In this document: positions 53,482 to 62,439 of the stretch, piece after piece
Layout of the letters: every line of letters begins with the position of its first letter
Position numbering within the stretch: position 1 is the stretch's first letter
From: Nonomuraea sp. NBC_00507
GTDB lineage: Bacteria; Actinomycetota; Actinomycetes; Streptosporangiales; Streptosporangiaceae
Direction of reading: 5' to 3'
Assembly (NCBI RefSeq): GCF_036013525.1
Contig: NZ_CP107853.1
Span: 12,524,001 to 12,588,000 of the forward strand
Length of the DNA stretch: 64,000 nucleotides
Made by a program: the position numbers and the translations under genes
Notes under the pieces: model-generated
The model's database searches: none
What the model was told of the DNA's origin: nothing
What the model saw: the letters and a program-made list of their open reading frames with translations, nothing else

Positions 53482-54486
53482 TCAGGTGCTGCTGCGGATG
53501 GCCAGCAGCGGGGCGAGGAGGGTGGACTCGGGCACCGTACGGCCCTCCAGCTTGTCCATGACCAGGCGGACCGCCTCCCTCCCGACCTCTTCGGCCGGGA
53601 TCAGCACGGAGGTCAGAGGCGGGCTGGCCCGCTCGGCCACGTCGTCGGGGCAGATCGCCACCACGGCCACGTCGTGCGGCACCCGCCGCTCCAGCTGGCG
53701 CAGCGCCGCCAGCACGTGCCCGACCGCGGCCTCGTTGTGCACGACCAGGCCGGACAGGCTCGGACGGTCGAGGAGCAGGTCGCGTACGGTCTCGTAGACC
53801 TCGTCGAACGTCTCCTCGCAGGGCAGCGCCACCCCCTTGAGCCCATGGTCGGCCATGGCGGCCTCGAAGCCCTCGCGGGTGCGGGTGGCGAAGCCCGTGC
53901 CCCGGTCGTACACCACGGAAGGGGCTCCGAGCAGGGCGATCTCCTCGTGACCGCGCTCGGCCAGATGCTCCACGCAGCGGGTCCCGGCGGCCGCGAAGTC
54001 GAGGTCGACGCAGGTCAGCCCGGCCGGCTGGGCGGGGAAGCCGATGAGCACGCTCGGCTCGGCCAGCTCGCGCAGCAGTGGCACCCGGCGGTCGTCCAGC
54101 TCCACGTCCATGAGGACCAGGGCGTCCACCAGCGCGCTCGCGGCCACCCGGCGGATGCCGGCGGTGCCCTCGTCGGCGGTCAGCAGCAGCACGTCGTGGT
54201 CGAAGCGGCGGGCGGCCGTGACGACGGCGCTGGCGAAGCGCATCAGCACGGGCACGTGCATGCCCGCCCGCAGCGGCAGCACCAGCGCGATCACGTTGGA
54301 GCGCTTGCTGGCCAGGGCCCGGGCGCCGGCGTTGGGGTGGTAGCCGAGCGCGCTGATGCTGTCGAGCACCCGCCGCCTGGTGTCGGCCGAGATCGTCCGC
54401 TTGCCGCTGAGCACATAGGAGACCGTGCTGACGGCCACGCCCGCGTGCTTGGCGACCTCGGAGATCGTGACCGTGCGCCGGCTCAA
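53482..54486 (-). CDS. LacI-family transcriptional repressor
   Basis: The 334-residue protein begins with the LacI helix-turn-helix (TISEVAKHAGVAVSTVSYVL, SGKRTISADTRRRV) and has a periplasmic-binding-protein-like sensor domain (PLRAGMHVPVLMRFASAV, DRGTGFATRTREGFEAAM). The start is a TTG that overlaps the stop of the beta-glucosidase gene (TTGA). This places it as the second gene of that operon and makes autoregulation likely. The palindrome at 57267-57282 is the obvious operator; the effector is presumably a glucoside or its breakdown product. Confidence 0.9.
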   Translation of the reverse strand: MSRRTVTISEVAKHAGVAVSTVSYVLSGKRTISADTRRRVLDSISALGYHPNAGARALASKRSNVIALVLPLRAGMHVPVLMRFASAVVTAARRFDHDVLLLTADEGTAGIRRVAASALVDALVLMDVELDDRRVPLLRELAEPSVLIGFPAQPAGLTCVDLDFAAAGTRCVEHLAERGHEEIALLGAPSVVYDRGTGFATRTREGFEAAMADHGLKGVALPCEETFDEVYETVRDLLLDRPSLSGLVVHNEAAVGHVLAALRQLERRVPHDVAVVAICPDDVAERASPPLTSVLIPAEEVGREAVRLVMDKLEGRTVPESTLLAPLLAIRSST

Positions 54487-57248
54487 GCCCCGGCTCCGAA
54501 GTCGAGCTGGACCAGCGTCACGCCGTCGTTCTCGAACACCACATAAAGATCGTGCACCCCGTCGGCGGTGGCAAGGGGTGCCGTGATGGCGTGATAGTCG
54601 TACCGGTCTGTCCTGGGCACCGGGAAGGTCGCCACGGCCTGGCCGTAGAGGGGGTCGCCGCGGCGGATCGTGATCATGCCTCCTTCGGCGCTGCCGGCCG
54701 TGGCAACGCAGGTCGTGGCGCCGGTCAGGTCCACCTGCCTGAACAGGATCCAGGCGCCTTCCGCGTCCGAGCGCACCGCGTCGCCGTCCGTCTTGGTCTC
54801 GTCCACGAACGTGATCGCGTCGTACTCGTCGTGGCCGGCCGCGCGCAACACCCCGGACTGGGGCGGGATGATCTCCCCTTCGACCTCGAAGCGGGCGCTC
54901 AGGCGCAGGTCGGTGGCGCTGCGGCCGACCATGAGCTGGTTCGGCGCGCTCTCCACCACGAACCTGTCCCTGGTCACGTCCCAGAAGGCCAGCTCTGGAA
55001 CCGGCAGGGTGAGGGTGACGGTGCGGCTCTCGCCGGGCGCGAGGCGGGCCTTCTCGAAGCCGCGCAGGCGGCGCAGTGGCTGCTTGACGCGGGAGCGCTG
55101 CTGGTGGGTGTAGAACTGGACGACCTCGACCCCCGGCCGGTCCCCCGTGTTCGTCACCGTGACCTCGGCGGTGAGCACGCCGTCCGCGATCCGCACGCGC
55201 AGGTCTGCGTACTCGAAGGTGGTGTAGCTGAGGCCGTGGCCGAAGGGGTGCAGCGGGGTGCCGCGGAAGTACAAGTATGTGGCGTCCGAGGCAATGATGT
55301 CGTAGTCGAGCAGGTCGGGGAGCTCCTGCTCGGAGCGGTACCACGTCTGGGTGAGCCGGCCCTCCGGGTCGGCGTCGCCGAACAGCACCTCGGCCAGGGC
55401 GTGACCGTACTCCTGGCCGCCGTGGGCCGACCAGAGCACGGCGGGGACCTCGTCGTCGGTCCACGTGAGCGGGTATCCGCTGGTGATGACCAGGACGGTA
55501 CGGGGGTTGGCCTTGCGCACGGCGGCGATCACGGCGTCCTGGGCGGAGGCGAGGGCCAGCGTCATGCGGTCCTCGGTCTCGCGGCCGTTCACCAGCGGGT
55601 GGTCGCCGACCACCACGACCGCCACGTCGGCGTCCGCGGCGAGCCGGGCGGCCTGCTCGGTGCCGCTCCTGACCACCTCCATGGCCAGCCACGCGGCCTG
55701 GTCGGCATCGTCGACCAGGCGCAGCACCCCGTCCTCGCCCGCGCCGACGTAGCAGCCGGTCGAGATGTGGCGCAGCGCGAGTGTGCCGCGGGGCCGCTCC
55801 TCCATGCGGAAGGTCTCGCGCACCTCCCACCCGTTCGGTCCCGGCTGGTCGTTCACCAGCGTGCCGCCTTCCACGGACACGAACCGGCCGGTCGTCACGG
55901 AGCGCAGCGCGTACGCGCCGCCGCCCCAGTCGAACAGGTCGAACGCGCCGGCCTCGGCCGACTTGATCTGCAGCGGCCCGCCGGCGGGGTCGGCGACGAC
56001 CGGGCCGGCTTCGGCGGTCAGCGTCACCCGGTCCACGGCCTCGCAGAAGATCGTCTCGCACCGCTCGGACAGCCCGGCGCGGGCGGTCACGGCGTAGGGC
56101 AGGGTGCCGCTGTACCAGTCCTCCATGAGCGTGTCGCCGAGCTGCCCGATCACCGCGATCCTGGTCACGTCCGCCAGCGGCAGCAGGCCGTCGTTCTTCA
56201 GCAACACGAACGAGCGCCGCGCCGCCTCCCTGGCCAGCGCCTGGTGCTCGGAGCAGTTGACCACGCTGTCGGTGATGTCGTCGTACGGCGTCGCCGGGTC
56301 GAACTCGCCGAGCCTGAGCCGGATCGACAACGCGTGCCGCACGGCCGCGTCGACGTCCTCCTCGCCCAGCAGGCCGGCCTCCAATGCCTGCCTGAGATGC
56401 CCGAGCGTGGCCTGGCTGCGGTCGTCGTCCTGGGTGAAGCTGTCCAGCCCGGCCTTGACCGCGTGCGCGTACGCCTCCGGCAGCGTGTCGTGGTAGGCCT
56501 GCAGCGAGGTGAGGTTGCCCGGCGCGTACGCGTCGCTGACGACCAGCAGCTCATCCGGCGCCCACTCCCGCAGCACGCTGTTGATCAGCGGGCTGAGGTG
56601 CGCCGGGCGGCCGTTGACCAGGTTGTAGGAGGGCATGACGGCCACGGCCGCGCCCTGCTCGATGGCCGGCCGGAACGCGGGCAGCTCATACTCGCGCAGC
56701 ACCCGCGGCGGCATGCTGCTCGAGGTCGTGCAGCGGTCGGTCTCGTTGTTGTAGGCGAGGAAGTGCTTGAGCGTGGGGGCGGTCTTGAGCCTTTCGGGAG
56801 CGCTCCCACGCAGTCCGCGTGCATAGGCGGTCGCCATGACTCCGGTCAGCCATGGATCTTCGGAGTAGCCCTCCTCGTTGCGCCCCCAGCGCGGGTCACG
56901 CAGCGGGTTGACCACGGGCGCCCACACGTTGAGCCCCGCCCCGGCCGGATCCTTGTGGTGGAAGGCCAGCACCTCGTCACTCGTGGCCTCGCCGACTCGT
57001 CTCACGAGATCGAGGTCCCAGGTCGAGGCCAGCCCGACGGCCTGGGGGAACACGGTGGCCGGGCCCAGCCAGGCCAGGCCGTGCAGCGCCTCGGTGCCGG
57101 TGCGGAACGCGCCGAGGCCCAGCCGCTCGACCGGCGCCTGGTACTGGTGCAGCAGCCCGACCTTCTCCTCGAGCGTGAGCCTGCGCACCAGGTCGTCGAT
57201 CCGATCGGCCAGGGGGACCGACGGGTCGCGGAAGGGGGGTTCGTGCAT
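54483..57248 (-). CDS. Glycoside hydrolase family 3 beta-glucosidase, multi-domain
   Basis: The 921-residue enzyme has the GH3 N-terminal barrel (LDLVRRVGEATSDEV, APTLKHFLAYNNE) with the nucleophile Asp in LLVVSDAYAPG. The C-terminal GH3 domain has VVVVGDHPLVNGRETEDRM. A fascin-like insert lies near residues 430-530 (SVTTGRFVSVEGG, RHISTGCYVGAGEDGVL), and a fibronectin-III-like domain follows. The last 120 residues resemble a CBM6-like module (EGAWILFRQVDL). It hydrolyses terminal beta-linked glucose or similar residues; no signal peptide is seen, so it acts in the cytosol. The second ATG (57248) has agaggg 6 nt upstream and is chosen over 57254. The operon includes the LacI gene. Confidence 0.9.
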   Translation of the reverse strand: MHEPPFRDPSVPLADRIDDLVRRLTLEEKVGLLHQYQAPVERLGLGAFRTGTEALHGLAWLGPATVFPQAVGLASTWDLDLVRRVGEATSDEVLAFHHKDPAGAGLNVWAPVVNPLRDPRWGRNEEGYSEDPWLTGVMATAYARGLRGSAPERLKTAPTLKHFLAYNNETDRCTTSSSMPPRVLREYELPAFRPAIEQGAAVAVMPSYNLVNGRPAHLSPLINSVLREWAPDELLVVSDAYAPGNLTSLQAYHDTLPEAYAHAVKAGLDSFTQDDDRSQATLGHLRQALEAGLLGEEDVDAAVRHALSIRLRLGEFDPATPYDDITDSVVNCSEHQALAREAARRSFVLLKNDGLLPLADVTRIAVIGQLGDTLMEDWYSGTLPYAVTARAGLSERCETIFCEAVDRVTLTAEAGPVVADPAGGPLQIKSAEAGAFDLFDWGGGAYALRSVTTGRFVSVEGGTLVNDQPGPNGWEVRETFRMEERPRGTLALRHISTGCYVGAGEDGVLRLVDDADQAAWLAMEVVRSGTEQAARLAADADVAVVVVGDHPLVNGRETEDRMTLALASAQDAVIAAVRKANPRTVLVITSGYPLTWTDDEVPAVLWSAHGGQEYGHALAEVLFGDADPEGRLTQTWYRSEQELPDLLDYDIIASDATYLYFRGTPLHPFGHGLSYTTFEYADLRVRIADGVLTAEVTVTNTGDRPGVEVVQFYTHQQRSRVKQPLRRLRGFEKARLAPGESRTVTLTLPVPELAFWDVTRDRFVVESAPNQLMVGRSATDLRLSARFEVEGEIIPPQSGVLRAAGHDEYDAITFVDETKTDGDAVRSDAEGAWILFRQVDLTGATTCVATAGSAEGGMITIRRGDPLYGQAVATFPVPRTDRYDYHAITAPLATADGVHDLYVVFENDGVTLVQLDFGAGA

Positions 57249-57266
57249 GGTCATCCCTCTGAGAGT

Positions 57267-57282
57267 GTCGAAGCGCTTCGAC
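57267..57282. promoter_or_regulatory. Perfect palindromic LacI-type operator
   Basis: The sequence gtcgaagcgcttcgac is a perfect 16-bp palindrome with the central CG step (GAAGCGCTTC) typical of LacI-family operators in actinomycetes. It lies 18 nt upstream of the beta-glucosidase start, where binding would block transcription. The LacI gene is in the same operon. Confidence 0.85.
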
Positions 57283-57352
57283 GACCGGCCTGGGGAAGTT
57301 ACGCGGACATTTCGGTGGGTTGACTGAAGGGTGCACTTCCCGGTGACCGAGG

Positions 57353-58585
57353 TCAAGGGATTCGCGACAATCCCCCAGGCAATCTTCCCGAATCTATGGA
57401 ATCCAGGACCCTTGCCGCGCCACCGAGCGCGGCCGCGTCGTGGTCCAGCGTCGAGGCCACGACCTGGCATCCCCCGGCTTCGGCGGCGATGACGCGGTCG
57501 CTCAGCTCGTCGTGGACCGCGGGCAACAACCAGGGTGCGAGCGGCACGTAGTAACCACCGAGGATCACCACCTCAGGGTTGAGCAGGTTGGCCAGAATGG
57601 ACACACCTCGGCCCAGGCTCCGGCCGACCGAATCCAGCGCGGCCAGGGTGTCGGGATCACCGGTGCGGGCCAGGCGTACCGACTCCTCGATCTCGATCTG
57701 GATCTCGGCGGGTGAGGGAATCTTACGCAGCACGGCGCCGATCCCCGCCATGGCCTCCAGACAGCCGCGCCGGCCGCAGTGGCACTCGGGGCCCTCCGGG
57801 TCGAGCTGCACGTGGCCGATCTCGCCGCTATAGCCGAGGCCGCCGCGGCGCAGCCGCCCGTCGAGGATGATGCCCGCGCCCACGCCGATCTCGCCGGTCA
57901 GGTAGACCAGGTCGGAGGCACCGGCATGGGCACCCCAACGCTGCTCGGCCAGGGCCGCGAGGTTGGCGTCGTTATCCACCTGGATGGGGAAGCCGGGATC
58001 GCGCAGCGCCTTGGCCAGGTCCCCGCCGATGTCGGCGTCCCGCCAGCCGAGGTTGGGCGCCAGGCGCACGGTGCCCTGCACGTCGACCAGCCCCGGCACG
58101 GCCACGGCCAGGCCGAGCACTTGGCGCTCCTCCTTGGCCATGCGGTTGACCACCCGCCGGATGATCGCCCCGACGCTGGCCACGCCCTGGTTGACCGAGT
58201 CGCCGGCCGAGAACGAGCGCCGCCAGGTCAGCAGCCGCTCCCCGGCGAGGTCGGTGGCCACGGCCGACACGTGGTCGACGTTGATCTCGACCCCGATGGC
58301 GGCGTACGGCGAGCCGTCCAGGACGAGCATCGTGGCCGGCCTGCCCACGCGGTTTTCCGTCAGGCCGGTCTCACGGACCAGCCGCCGGTCGATGAGGTCG
58401 GCGACCAGGCTCGACACGGTGGCCTTGTTGAGGCCGGTGGAGGCCGCGATGTCGGCACGCGAGCAGGGGGCGTGCTCGCGGACGAACCGCAGCACGACCG
58501 CTAGGTTGGTGGCCCGTACGTCGGCGAAGTCGGCCGGCTGCGGGCCGGTCGTAGAAGTGATCAATATCAGCCCCGTTCCCGCCAA
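57353..58585 (-). CDS. ROK-family transcriptional regulator
   Basis: The 410-residue protein has an N-terminal winged helix (CSRADIAASTGLNKATVSSL) and a ROK sugar-kinase-like domain with YSGEIGHVQLDPEG and the zinc motif CHCGRRGCLEAM. ROK repressors sense sugars or sugar phosphates. The frame starts with TTG at 58585; a second TTG seven codons later has a better-spaced gggg. It is divergent from the ABC transporter operon with an inverted repeat between them (58668-58708), so it most likely controls the transporter. Confidence 0.88.
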   Translation of the reverse strand: MAGTGLILITSTTGPQPADFADVRATNLAVVLRFVREHAPCSRADIAASTGLNKATVSSLVADLIDRRLVRETGLTENRVGRPATMLVLDGSPYAAIGVEINVDHVSAVATDLAGERLLTWRRSFSAGDSVNQGVASVGAIIRRVVNRMAKEERQVLGLAVAVPGLVDVQGTVRLAPNLGWRDADIGGDLAKALRDPGFPIQVDNDANLAALAEQRWGAHAGASDLVYLTGEIGVGAGIILDGRLRRGGLGYSGEIGHVQLDPEGPECHCGRRGCLEAMAGIGAVLRKIPSPAEIQIEIEESVRLARTGDPDTLAALDSVGRSLGRGVSILANLLNPEVVILGGYYVPLAPWLLPAVHDELSDRVIAAEAGGCQVVASTLDHDAAALGGAARVLDSIDSGRLPGGLSRIP

Positions 58586-58667
58586 GAGACGACCCCAGCA
58601 TGCCGCATTCCCGGGCCTCCTTCACCAACCTGTGACCGTAGCGATCCCTTGTGGTCAGGACAACACT

Positions 58668-58708
58668 CTACTAATTTGTTTGGTCGCAATACCAACTAAT
58701 TTTAGTAG
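58668..58708. promoter_or_regulatory. Imperfect inverted repeat, candidate ROK operator
   Basis: Left arm ctactaatttgtttggt and right arm accaactaattttagtag are an AT-rich imperfect inverted repeat centred near 58688, lying just before the solute-binding-protein gene. The ctactaa/ttagtag ends match exactly. An AT-rich symmetric site of this size between a ROK gene and a sugar ABC operon is a plausible binding site. Confidence 0.6.
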
Positions 58709-58739
58709 GCCATCCCCCACTCGGAGAAGGGAGAGATCC

Positions 58740-60380
58740 ATGGCGACCAACACGACTCGCCGCGGGTTCCTCGGCCTGGTAGGCGCAAGCGTTCTGGTGG
58801 CGGGCTGCGCCGAGAAGAAAGCGACCTCCAAGGGCACCGCCGTGGCGGCCGACAAGCTCAAGAGCCTGGTGCCGACGCGGATCCCCTTCGAGATCCCTGG
58901 GCTCAAGCCGGACCTGCCCGGCAGCGAGTTCGTCGCCCCCGGCTTCCTGACGCGCCCGGCCAACATGGTGCAGGCTGTCACCACCAAGCCGCTGACCAGC
59001 GGCAAGGAAGTGACCGCGATGACGCCGCTGTGGGGGACCGTGCCGCCTGGGCTGGGCGACAACTCCTACTACGAGTACATGAACGAGCGCCTGGGCGGCA
59101 CCGTCCGCTTCAACATCTCGGACGGCAACACCTACCACGAGAAGCTCAGCACTACCCTGGCCAGCGGCGACGTGCCCGAGATGGTCATGGTGCCGGGCTG
59201 GGAGCTCATCAAGATCGCCCGTTTCACGGAGGCGGCCAACAAGCTCTTCGCCGATCTGGGGCCCTACCTGGCCGGGGACAAGGCCAAGGAGTTCCCTCTG
59301 CTGGCCAACTACGACACCGCCGCCTGGCAGTACGGCGTCTTCGGCGGCATCCTGCAGGGCATCCCCTGGCAGAACGAGCCGTTCCCGTTCGCCACCTTCG
59401 TCCGCCAGGACATCATGGAGGAGCTCAGCCTGCAGCACCCCAAGAGCGGCGACGACCTGCTGGTGCTCGGCAAGGCCATCACCGACGCAAAGAAGAAGCG
59501 CTGGGCCTTCGGCGGCGGCATGGAGCAGGAGATGCAGCGGGCCTTCGGCGCACCGCGCGAATGGCGCAAGAAGAGCGACGGCACGCTCGAGTACAAGTAC
59601 GAGACCGCCGAATTCGCCGCCTCGATCGAGTTCATGGTCAAGCTCTTCGAGGCCGGCTACATGCATCCGGACCTCGTGGCCAACAAGGACGCCGACATGA
59701 AGGGCCCCTTCGGCAGCGGCCAGATGATCATCTACCGGGACGGGCTCGGCGCCTGGCACGAGAACCTCGGCCGCTTCCAGGCCGACAACCCCAAGTTCGA
59801 CATGCAGGCCGTCGTCCCCTACCCGGCCAAGCCCGGCGGCAAGACGATCATGTGGCGCAACGAGCCCGCCGGCATGTTCGTCTTCATCAAGAAGGGCCTC
59901 GGCGACGCCCGCACCCGCGAGCTGCTCGCGCTGTCCAACTGGACGTCGGCACCGTACGGCACCCAGGAGTACGAGCTGGTCAACAACGGCGTCGAGGGCA
60001 AGCACTACAACGTCAAGGACGGCAAGGTCGAGCAGACGGCGCTGGGACGCAAGGAGGTCGCGCCCACCTACATGTTCCTGTCGGGCCGGCCGCCGGCCAA
60101 CGAGAAGAGCCAGTACGAAGGCCTCGTCCAAGCCCTGTACGACTGGCAGACGCAGGCCGCGAAGCTCCTGGAGAACGACCCGTTCGTCGGGATCCGGGTG
60201 GAAGTGCCCTCCAAGATGGCGGGGCTTGCGCAGCCCACCGAGGACAAGATGCAGGAGATCTTCCGCGGCAAGCGGCCGGTCTCCGAGTGGGCGAAGATCG
60301 TCAAGGAATGGCAGGACCAGGGCGGGAACGAGGCCCGTGAGTTCTACATGAAGGTCGCGCGGGAGAACGGCAGGCTGTGA
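58740..60380 (+). CDS. Extracellular solute-binding lipoprotein of a sugar ABC transporter
   Basis: The 546-residue protein starts with a twin-arginine lipoprotein signal (TRRGFLGLVGASVLVAGC, lipid on Cys). The rest matches large family-1 solute-binding proteins (LplA-like): DGNTYHEKLSTTLASGDVPE, GIPWQNEPFPFATFVRQDIM, GQMIIYRDGLGAWHEN. It should capture an oligosaccharide outside the membrane and hand it to the two permeases. The ATG is preceded by GGAGAAGGGAGAG. Given the adjacent beta-glucosidase, a beta-linked oligosaccharide is a reasonable guess but unproven. Confidence 0.9.
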   Translation: MATNTTRRGFLGLVGASVLVAGCAEKKATSKGTAVAADKLKSLVPTRIPFEIPGLKPDLPGSEFVAPGFLTRPANMVQAVTTKPLTSGKEVTAMTPLWGTVPPGLGDNSYYEYMNERLGGTVRFNISDGNTYHEKLSTTLASGDVPEMVMVPGWELIKIARFTEAANKLFADLGPYLAGDKAKEFPLLANYDTAAWQYGVFGGILQGIPWQNEPFPFATFVRQDIMEELSLQHPKSGDDLLVLGKAITDAKKKRWAFGGGMEQEMQRAFGAPREWRKKSDGTLEYKYETAEFAASIEFMVKLFEAGYMHPDLVANKDADMKGPFGSGQMIIYRDGLGAWHENLGRFQADNPKFDMQAVVPYPAKPGGKTIMWRNEPAGMFVFIKKGLGDARTRELLALSNWTSAPYGTQEYELVNNGVEGKHYNVKDGKVEQTALGRKEVAPTYMFLSGRPPANEKSQYEGLVQALYDWQTQAAKLLENDPFVGIRVEVPSKMAGLAQPTEDKMQEIFRGKRPVSEWAKIVKEWQDQGGNEAREFYMKVARENGRL

Positions 60381-60390
60381 GGAACACGTC

Positions 60391-61365
60391 ATGGGGGTAG
60401 TCACGGCCAAGCGGCCGGTCAAGCCTGGCACGGCCCCCACTGAACAGGTGAAGGCGACCTGGCAGGCCAAGCTACGCAGGGACTGGCCGCTCCTGGTGAT
60501 GAATCTGCCGATGCTCCTGCTGGTCCTCGCCTTCTGGTGGATCCCGGCGCTCGGCAACGTCATCGCCTTCCAGGACTACAACCCCTACACCGGCGGCATC
60601 ACCGGCAGCCCGATCATCGGCTTCACCAACTTCGCGCTGCTCTTCCAGGACCCGCAGTTCCTGCGGGCGATGCTGAACACGCTGTCGATCACGGCCTTCC
60701 AGCTCGTCTTCTACTTCCCCGTGCCGATCATGCTGGCGCTCCTGCTCAACAGCATCGTCTCGGCCAAGCTGAGGGCGTTCGTGCAGGGCGTGGTCTACAT
60801 GCCGTTCTTCTTCTCCTGGGTGCTGGTCGTGGCCATCTTCCAGCAGATGTTCGGCGGGGCCGGCCTGCTCGCGCAGCTGCTGCGCGAGCGCGGTTACGAG
60901 GGCGTCGACTGGATGACGAACTCCGACACGTTCATCCTGCTCATCACCAGCCAGACCATCTGGAAGGACGCCGGCTGGGGCGCGATCATCTTCCTGGCCG
61001 CGCTGAGCACCATCGACCCCAACCTGTACGAGGCCGCCGCCGTGGACGGCGCCCGCAGGTGGCGGCGCATGTGGCACATCACACTGCCCGGGCTGCGCCC
61101 GGTGATCGTGCTGCTGCTGATCCTGCGCCTGGGCGACGCGCTGAACGTCGGGTTCGAGCAGTTCATGCTGCAACGCAGCGCCGTCGGCAGCGAGGTGTCC
61201 GAAGTGTTCGACACGTTCGTCTACTGGTCCGGCCTGCGTACCGGTGACCTCGGGTACGGGGCGGCGGCCGGGTTGTTCAAGGGCCTGGTCGGGCTGCTGC
61301 TGATCGTGGCGGCCAACCGGGTCGCGCACGCGATGGGCGAGCGAGGAGTGTATTCGCGATCATGA
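60391..61365 (+). CDS. Sugar ABC transporter permease (LplB/UgpA-like)
   Basis: This 324-residue protein has six membrane helices and the EAAxxDGA coupling motif (YEAAAVDGARRWRRMWHITL) that contacts the ATPase. The N-terminal extension is basic. It is the first of two permeases, starts 10 nt after the binding-protein gene, and overlaps the next by ATGA. It imports the sugar captured by the lipoprotein. Confidence 0.92.
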   Translation: MGVVTAKRPVKPGTAPTEQVKATWQAKLRRDWPLLVMNLPMLLLVLAFWWIPALGNVIAFQDYNPYTGGITGSPIIGFTNFALLFQDPQFLRAMLNTLSITAFQLVFYFPVPIMLALLLNSIVSAKLRAFVQGVVYMPFFFSWVLVVAIFQQMFGGAGLLAQLLRERGYEGVDWMTNSDTFILLITSQTIWKDAGWGAIIFLAALSTIDPNLYEAAAVDGARRWRRMWHITLPGLRPVIVLLLILRLGDALNVGFEQFMLQRSAVGSEVSEVFDTFVYWSGLRTGDLGYGAAAGLFKGLVGLLLIVAANRVAHAMGERGVYSRS

Positions 61366-62273
61366 CAGCTCTGACGTCCAGGAAACCGTCGAAGCTGGCC
61401 CCCTGGGAGGAGCGGCGCTCGCCGGTCGGCCAGGCGGGCAAGGGCACGCTGGTGACCGTGATCGTCCTGGCCGTGCTCGGCCCCCTCTACACGATCGTCC
61501 TGACCAGCCTCAGCTCGGCCGCCACCGTCAACCGCGCCGGCGGGCTGGTGCTGGTGCCGGAGGAGATCACGTTCGAGGCGTATCGGCAGATCTTCTCCGA
61601 CACCGTGGTCAGCAGGGCCGTGCTGGTCAGCACCGGGGTGACCCTCGTGGGGACGCTGATCAGCACCGCGGTGAGCATCCTGGGGGCGTACTCGCTGTCG
61701 CGTCCCGGCTCGTTCCTGCACCGGCCGCTGCTGTTCAGCGTCCTGCTGATGTTCGTGTTCTTCCCCGGCATCATCCCCGTCTACCTGATGGTCAGCGGCC
61801 TCGGGCTGAAGGACAGTTACTGGTCACTGATCCTGCCGACCGCCATCTCCGCGTTCAACGTAGTGGTGCTGCGCTCGTTCTTCATGAACATCCCCGGGGA
61901 GGTCCTGGACAGCGCCCGGATCGACGGGGCCGGGGAGTTCCGCATCCTGTGGCGCATCGTGTTGCCCATGTCGAAGGCGGTCACGGCCGTCGTGGCGATG
62001 TTCTACGCGGTGGGCTACTGGAACGCTTGGTTCAACGCGATGCTGTACATCGACGACACGCGTAAGTGGCCCCTGGCGCTGATCCTGCGGCAGTACGTGG
62101 TGGACTCGAACCCGCTGCCGGCGGCCACGGCGGGGGTGACGGGCGACGCACCCCCGACCTTGGCGATCAAGATGGCGATCGTCGTGATCGCCGTCATACC
62201 CGCCTTGATCATCTACCCCTTCGTCCAACGCCACTTCACCAAGGGCGTGATCGTGGGGGCGATCAAGGGCTAA
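61362..62273 (+). CDS. Sugar ABC transporter permease (LplC/UgpE-like)
   Basis: The 303-residue protein has six membrane helices and the coupling motif LDSARIDGAGEFRILWRIVL. It ends TKGVIVGAIKG, typical of this family. No ATPase gene follows; in actinomycetes such importers commonly share one MsiK-type ATPase encoded elsewhere. A stem-loop at 62331 follows. Confidence 0.92.
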   Translation: MTALTSRKPSKLAPWEERRSPVGQAGKGTLVTVIVLAVLGPLYTIVLTSLSSAATVNRAGGLVLVPEEITFEAYRQIFSDTVVSRAVLVSTGVTLVGTLISTAVSILGAYSLSRPGSFLHRPLLFSVLLMFVFFPGIIPVYLMVSGLGLKDSYWSLILPTAISAFNVVVLRSFFMNIPGEVLDSARIDGAGEFRILWRIVLPMSKAVTAVVAMFYAVGYWNAWFNAMLYIDDTRKWPLALILRQYVVDSNPLPAATAGVTGDAPPTLAIKMAIVVIAVIPALIIYPFVQRHFTKGVIVGAIKG

Positions 62274-62330
62274 CTGCAAGGCCTTCCACCGGGGGGCGCT
62301 TCGCGCATGGGATTCCAGACAGCGCCTCCC

Positions 62331-62347
62331 AGGGGGCTCCGCCCCCT
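62331..62347. terminator. Stem-loop terminator after the sugar transporter operon
   Basis: The sequence agggggc-tcc-gccccct forms a perfect 7-bp stem with a 3-nt loop, 58 nt after the permease stop. It is the first of several hairpins in 62331-62530 (see 62452-62464, ggggcttcgcccc). Confidence 0.6.
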
Positions 62348-62439
62348 TCGACCCCCGAAAAGCACCCACCCCTTGCCCTATTACCAAGTGGGCTGGCGGG
62401 AGCCCACCCTGAGCGGTCCTCGCTGACGCTCGGGCGTAT

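Noticed and set aside
54552..57323. Open frame of 923 codons opposite the beta-glucosidase gene
   Set aside because: No family resemblance, whereas the minus strand has all GH3 motifs.
57963..58739. Long N-terminal extension of the solute-binding protein
   Set aside because: It overlaps the ROK gene in reverse; the Tat lipoprotein signal and ribosome-binding site at 58740 define the start.
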